Source: Pseudonocardia sp.
Lineage (GTDB): Bacteria > Actinomycetota > Actinomycetes > Mycobacteriales > Pseudonocardiaceae
Length of the DNA: 40,982 bases
Reading direction: 5' to 3'
Assembly (NCBI GenBank): GCA_019244295.1
Contig: JAFASX010000127.1
Span: forward strand, 1 to 40,982
Shown: piece after piece, positions 35,933 through 40,982 of the stretch
Numbering within the stretch: position 1 is the stretch's first letter
How the letters are laid out: each line of letters begins with the position of its first letter
The notes under the pieces: model-generated
What the model was told of the DNA's origin: nothing
The model's input: only the letters and a program-made list of their open reading frames with translations
The model's database searches: none
Translations under genes and position numbers: made by a program

Positions 35933-36408
35933 TACGTGACTGAGTCGATATCACGTATACGGCGTCGATGGGTTAGTGAGCCGAGTTCCCACGGGACGCC
36001 CTCGTGACATCTCAGACGAGGTCCGATCCCAAATCCTGGCGCTAAGCCAGCGGACGCCACCGGAGGAGACTGGGCTCTCCCACTGGTCGAGCAGGGAGAT
36101 GGCGAACTATCTTAAACAGAAGTTAGGAATCTCGGTATCGCATAACTTTGTGGCTTCGCTCTGGCGGGGACACGGTCTTCAACCGCATCGTCAGGGCACT
36201 TTTAAGCTTTCCACCGATCCTCGTTTCGAGGAGGTGTGGTCGGTCTCTACCTCAACCCTCCCGAAGGAGCCGTGGTCCTCTCGATTGACGAGAAGACCCA
36301 GGTCCAGGCGTTGGACCGGACGCAGCCGACGTTGCCGATGACATTTTCGAAGACCGAGAAACGAACCCACGACTACATTCGGAACGGGACCACGAACTTG
36401 TTCGCCGC

Positions 36409-36458
36409 GCTGAACACTCAGACCGGAGAGGTCGCTGAACACTCAGACCGGAGAGGTC
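36409..36458. repeat. 25-bp perfect tandem duplication that frameshifts the IS630 transposase
   Basis: The 25-base unit beginning GCTGAACACTCAGACC occurs at 36409-36433 and 36434-36458. Because 25 is not a multiple of three, it shifts the frame. Removing one copy restores continuous reading from LNTQTGEV into [16 protein letters not shown]. Confidence 0.97.
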
Positions 36459-36904
36459 ATCGGAGATTGTTATCCTCGCCGCCGCACCGATGAATTCATC
36501 ACGTTTATGGATCAAGTCGTCGCCACGTACAAGGATCAAGAACTCCACGTTGTCCTCGATAACCTCTCCACTCACAAAGGCGACACCGTCAACGAATGGC
36601 TCACCAAGCATCCAAAGGTCACTTTTCACTTACTCCAACAGGCAGCTCCTGACTCAACCAAATGGAGATCTGGTTCGGCATCATCACCAAGCGGTCAATC
36701 AGACGCGGAACCTTCACGTCAGTCCAGCGACTTATCGATACCATCAACGACTACATCACGCACTGGAACCAGAACGCAAAGCCATTTACCTGGACCGCTA
36801 CGCCTGACGAGATCATCACCCAAGTTCGACTAATGCACCAACAATTAAAGAAGCTACTCGATAGCAACGACAATCGCTAGCAATGGACTTTCGATTACGA
36901 GACA

Positions 36905-38035
36905 CTAGCGGCGGATGGTGAGGCCGACCCGCTGGAATTCCTTGAGGTCCGAATAGCCGGTCTTGGCCATCGCCCGTCGCAGCCCACCGAAGAGATTGAC
37001 TCTGCCGTCGGGGTTGTCCGACGGCCCGAACAACACGGTCTCCAAACTGTGCCCACGCACGCCGAGCCCGGTCACATCGCTGCGGGGCAGCGACGGGTGC
37101 GCGGCGGCCGCCGTCCAATACAGCCCGCCGCCCGGGGCTTCTTCCGCCTCGGCCAACGGCTCGCCGAGCATGACCGCGTCGGCGCCACAGGCGATCGCCT
37201 TGGCGATATCGCCCGAGCCGAAAATGCCGCCATCCGCGATGACATGCACGTACCGACCGCCGGTCTCATCCAGGTAATCGCGGCGAGCGGCCGCGGCGTC
37301 GACGATCGCGGTCGCCATCGGAACCCCGATGCCCAGCACGGTGTCGGTGGTTGTCGCCAACGATTCCCCGTAGCCGATCAGGACACCGGCCGCTCCGGTA
37401 CGCATCAGATGCATCGCGGTGCGGTAATCACCCACCCCACCGGCAACGACGGGGACGTCCAGATCAGCGATGAACTGTTTGAGGTTCAGCGGCTCGCCAA
37501 AGCCAGTCGACACGTGCTCAGCGGAAATGATCGTGCCCTGCACCACCAGGATCTCCACCCCAGCGGCGAGCAAGTGCCCGGTAAGTTCGCGAGCCCGTTG
37601 CGGGCTGACCCTGGCCGCGACGATGACACCGGCCTCGCGCACCGTGCGCAGCGCTTCGGCAAGAAGATCCGGGCGGATCGGCGCGGTGTGCAGCTGTTGT
37701 AGCAGCCGTACCGCTGCTACCGGGTCGTCTCCGTCGGATGCCTCGATCACCTTGGCGAGTTCGGCGATCGGGTCGGCGTACCGGGCCCACAGCCCCTCCG
37801 CGTTAAGGACGCCCAATCCCCCCAGCTGCCATACCCGGATCGCGGTCGCCGGCGAGACAACCGCGTCGGTGGGGTGCGTCAGCAGCGGAATATCGAACTT
37901 GTAGGCATCCAACTGCCACGAGGTGGACACTTCCTTCGAGGTGCGGGTTCGCCGCGAAGGCACGATCTCAATCTGGTGTAAGTCATAGGCGCGGCGGGCG
38001 CTGCGGCCGATGCCGATCTCAACGAGGTCACGCAC
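36905..38035 (-). CDS. guaB3: GuaB3 family IMP dehydrogenase-related protein
   Basis: This 376-residue TIM-barrel protein belongs to the actinobacterial GuaB3 family (Rv3410c homologue), related to IMP/GMP dehydrogenases. The N-terminus RDLVEIGIGRSARRAYDL and the segment VPSRRTRTSKEVSTSWQLDAYKF are diagnostic. Phosphate-binding loops are visible in VVAGGVGDYRTAMHLMRTGAAGVLIGYG and ADGGIFGSGDIAKAIACGADAVMLG. It lacks the CBS domains of GuaB. Recent family work points to GMP-reductase-like activity for some members, but that cannot be decided here. GTG 38035 is the start that brings the conserved N-terminus into place; the frame to 38095 overlaps guaB. It lies 31 bp after guaB and is probably co-transcribed. 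The IS630 remnant abuts its 3' side. Confidence 0.95.
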   Translation of the reverse strand: MRDLVEIGIGRSARRAYDLHQIEIVPSRRTRTSKEVSTSWQLDAYKFDIPLLTHPTDAVVSPATAIRVWQLGGLGVLNAEGLWARYADPIAELAKVIEASDGDDPVAAVRLLQQLHTAPIRPDLLAEALRTVREAGVIVAARVSPQRARELTGHLLAAGVEILVVQGTIISAEHVSTGFGEPLNLKQFIADLDVPVVAGGVGDYRTAMHLMRTGAAGVLIGYGESLATTTDTVLGIGVPMATAIVDAAAARRDYLDETGGRYVHVIADGGIFGSGDIAKAIACGADAVMLGEPLAEAEEAPGGGLYWTAAAAHPSLPRSDVTGLGVRGHSLETVLFGPSDNPDGRVNLFGGLRRAMAKTGYSDLKEFQRVGLTIRR

Positions 38036-38066
38036 GCGTGCCAGGGTATTCCAACGCGAGTGATGG

Positions 38067-39779
<1,713 letters not shown>

Positions 39780-40160
39780 GTGTCTCAGGACGCCCTCCCT
39801 CCCGACCCGTTCGCGGGCGACCCCCACGATCCGGCTCGCACGCTGGACGATCCGCCAGAAGTTAATGAGCTGGAGCCGCTCTCGGCCGAGGATCGCGCTG
39901 AGATCGTGGAGGATCTCAGCGATCTGGCCGTCTACCAAGCGCTCTTGGAAGGGCGAGGTATCCGGGGAGTAGTGGTCGACTGCCCCGACTGCGGCGAGCA
40001 GCACTACCACGAGTGGAACCTGCTTCGGGCCAGCCTGCGCCAGCTGCTCGAGGAAGGTCAGATGCGCAGGCACGAGCCTGCTTTCGATCCGGACCCGGCC
40101 GATTACGTGACGTGGGAGTACTGCCGAGGTTACGCGGACGCGATGCTCAACGCGGATTGA
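39780..40160 (+). CDS. DUF5319 family protein
   Basis: This 126-residue conserved actinobacterial protein of unknown function occupies the Rv3412 position between guaB and the sigD locus. Characteristic segments are LPPDPFAGDPHDP, VEDLSDLAVYQALLEGRGIRGVVVDCPDC, then HYHEWNLLRASLRQLLEEG and PADYVTWEYCRGYADAMLN. The CPDC pair followed by HYH could bind a metal. GTG 39780 gives the usual family length. A second candidate, ATG 39741, adds 13 residues. The stop codon is the first base pairs of a terminator hairpin. It is convergent with the RsdA-like gene. Confidence 0.88.
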   Translation: MSQDALPPDPFAGDPHDPARTLDDPPEVNELEPLSAEDRAEIVEDLSDLAVYQALLEGRGIRGVVVDCPDCGEQHYHEWNLLRASLRQLLEEGQMRRHEPAFDPDPADYVTWEYCRGYADAMLNAD

Positions 40161-40187
40161 GCAAGGCCCGGCCGAGGACCTTGCTCA
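40158..40187. terminator. Bidirectional terminator between DUF5319 and the RsdA-like gene
   Basis: TGAGCAAGG (40158-40166) and CCTTGCTCA (40179-40187) form a perfect 9-bp stem with a 12-nt GC-rich loop. The left arm begins with the DUF5319 TGA. It sits in a 49-bp convergent spacer. Confidence 0.8.
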
Positions 40188-40209
40188 GTTCGCACCGCCG
40201 ACCGGACAG

Positions 40210-40982
40210 CTAATGGTAGGTCACACCCGCTTGAGCTGGTGCTTGGAAATACATCACTTGAGCTGGTGCTTGGGAATACAACACCGGTGTCTGCTCGGGA
40301 GTGTCCTGTACGCCCGCCCCCTGGCTCCTCTTCCCTGAACCCGAACCGTGGCCTTTTCCTGAATCCGACGAAGAGTTCTGACCCCGACCCGAGCCCGACG
40401 AAGAGTTCTGACCCCGACCCGAGCCCGGCGAAGAGTTCTGACCCCGACCCGAATCCGGCGAAGGGTTCTGACCCCGACCCGAATCTGGCGCTGGCTTTGG
40501 TCCCGGTCCCGTTGTCCCGGATCCGGGGTGGTTAGCTTGACCAGGCCCGGAGCCCGGGCCCTGCTGACTTGGCTCAGGCGGGCCGCCCTTGCCGGGATGC
40601 GAGCCGTTAGCGGGCCCGGTACCAGGTCCCCCTCGGCTCTGGTCAGTGCCCGGTGGGCGCTGTTCGAATCGGGAATCTAGGCCCTGGGGCCTGCCCGATG
40701 CGTCGGTCCGCACTCGCTCGCCTTCGCTAACCCTTCCCGCGGTTTCCGACAGATTCACCCGCTTGCTGGTGAGCTCTTGTTTGACCTTCGCGTCGGTGAC
40801 CTTTGCCAGCTCAGGCCCAACCTGGGACAGGGTGGCCTGGGCATCCGCCACCCGACCCTCAGCTAAGGCCTGCTGAGCTGAGGCCAGCGCGATGTTGGCT
40901 TGGTAGGCGGCTTCGACCGACACGGCCCGGTCGCTGTCAAGCACCTTGGAGACACCCCACAGCGCGTCGCCGGGCTCGGCGT
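40210..40982 (-). CDS. rsdA: C-terminal part of an RsdA-like anti-sigma-D protein, cut by the window edge
   Basis: The frame is open to the right edge, reading AEPGDALWGVSKVLDSDRA before the first internal GTG, so the N-terminal part (sigma-binding and membrane segment) lies outside. About 257 residues are visible. A helical region (about 60 residues, ANIALASAQQALAEGRVADAQATL) is followed by a long Gly/Ser/Pro-rich stretch with 10-residue repeats of GRGQNSS type, and a C-terminal nine-residue duplication. RsdA binds sigma factor SigD and releases it after ClpP-dependent proteolysis in M. tuberculosis. The call rests on position (guaB3-guaB-DUF5319-rsdA order) and the helical segment, since the diagnostic N-terminus is not in view. 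Confidence 0.65.
   Translation of the reverse strand, partial: AEPGDALWGVSKVLDSDRAVSVEAAYQANIALASAQQALAEGRVADAQATLSQVGPELAKVTDAKVKQELTSKRVNLSETAGRVSEGERVRTDASGRPQGLDSRFEQRPPGTDQSRGGPGTGPANGSHPGKGGPPEPSQQGPGSGPGQANHPGSGTTGPGPKPAPDSGRGQNPSPDSGRGQNSSPGSGRGQNSSSGSGRGQNSSSDSGKGHGSGSGKRSQGAGVQDTPEQTPVLYSQAPAQVMYFQAPAQAGVTYH
40230..40283. repeat. 27-bp tandem duplication in the RsdA-like gene
   Basis: CTTGAGCTGGTGCTTGG begins both copies (40230-40256 and 40257-40283), which are nearly identical. They encode two copies of a nine-residue unit containing QAPAQ at the extreme C-terminus. Confidence 0.9.
40351..40490. repeat. 30-bp tandem repeat array in the RsdA-like gene
   Basis: A 30-bp unit beginning ACCCCGACCCGAGCCC occurs at 40381-40410, 40411-40440 and 40441-40470, with degenerate partial copies at 40351-40380 and 40471-40490. 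Each encodes ten residues of GRGQNSS type in the disordered region. Copy number is likely to vary between strains. Confidence 0.93.

Larger units (their letters stand above)
35835..36880 (+). pseudogene. Decayed IS630-family transposase
   Basis: Fragments in different frames rebuild most of an IS630 transposase. An HTH (HSVAEIARMSDTSKQTVY) is followed by a linker (VPTGRPRDISDEVRSQI) and a second HTH (WSSREMANYLKQKLG, then [14 protein letters not shown]). The DDE core follows as [16 protein letters not shown] (first Asp), HVVLDNLSTHKGD (second Asp) and MEIWFGIITKRSIRRGTF (Glu). An 18-bp in-frame duplication creates a TAG near 35911. TGG-to-TGA changes are inferred at about 35936 (before LSRYH) and about 36652 (before LNQ). 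A frameshift lies near 36232. A 25-bp duplication shifts frame at 36434. A one-base loss lies near 36630. The element cannot make its transposase. The start is approximate and terminal repeats were not found. Confidence 0.9.

Noticed and set aside
35897..36880. TGA as recoded Trp in the IS630 transposase
   Set aside because: TGA is the normal stop of many genes here (for example efeO, mfd, pth), and the same gene also has a TAG and frameshifts, so decay is the better explanation.
40351..40490. CRISPR-like array
   Set aside because: Units are directly adjacent with no spacers, lie in frame in a protein gene and encode a ten-residue repeat. No cas genes are present in the window.

Overview
The window is high-GC DNA with actinobacterial gene content. 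Many starts are GTG, many genes are coupled by ATGA or GTGA stop/start overlaps, and Tat and lipoprotein signals are common. Two gene blocks match orders known from Mycobacterium tuberculosis: DUF501-ftsB-eno and mazG-lpqU-mfd together with glmU-prsA-rplY-pth (the Rv1014c-Rv1025 region), and guaB3-guaB-DUF5319-rsdA (Rv3410c-Rv3413c). A tricorn protease homologue and a long Pro/Arg-rich FtsB leader fit a Pseudonocardiales-like organism better than a mycobacterium. This placement is an inference from gene order and content only.

Layout. 1-990: an IS6-family insertion sequence whose left tip lies off the window, abutting a broken antitoxin-like remnant. 993-3465 (minus): DUF501, ftsB, eno. 3637-6803 (plus): a TPR protein and an efeUOB iron-uptake operon in which efeU is reduced to 64 codons. 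6948-16282 (minus): mazG, lpqU-like lipoprotein, mfd, tricorn protease and a small ORF with an apparent CTG start just upstream of tricorn. 16526-20310 (minus): Wzz-like membrane protein, PIG-L deacetylase and acyl-lipid/acyl-CoA desaturase, probably envelope-related. 20535-20606 (plus): tRNA-Gln(TTG). 20622-24531 (minus): ferric-reductase-like flavocytochrome, DUF4142 protein and MFS transporter in one operon. 24769-26460 (minus): a Bacillota-type glutamyl-tRNA synthetase. 26814-30935 (plus): glmU-prsA, rplY-pth. 31077-35186 (minus): a second efeO-efeB pair followed by a secreted phosphoesterase. 35240-36880: gene-poor DNA and a decayed IS630 transposase. 36905-39584 (minus): guaB3 and guaB. 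39780-40160 (plus): DUF5319. 40210 to the right edge (minus): the C-terminal part of an RsdA-like anti-sigma-D protein.

Functional themes. Housekeeping genes cover cell division, glycolysis, transcription-coupled repair, UDP-GlcNAc and PRPP synthesis, translation and GMP synthesis. Iron and haem chemistry recurs in the accessory parts: two EfeO/EfeB sets and a membrane ferric-reductase-like protein, yet no intact EfeU permease is visible. Decay is the other theme: a collapsed efeU, a shattered IS630 transposase, a truncated antitoxin, and at least ten short tandem duplications of 12-30 bp, one of which demonstrably frameshifts the IS630 transposase. I did not find a clear new defence, RiPP or phage system. 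The observations most worth following are the Efe loci without a permease, the foreign-looking GluRS, the CTG-start small ORF with a 32-bp perfect palindrome nearby, and the tandem-duplication pattern.
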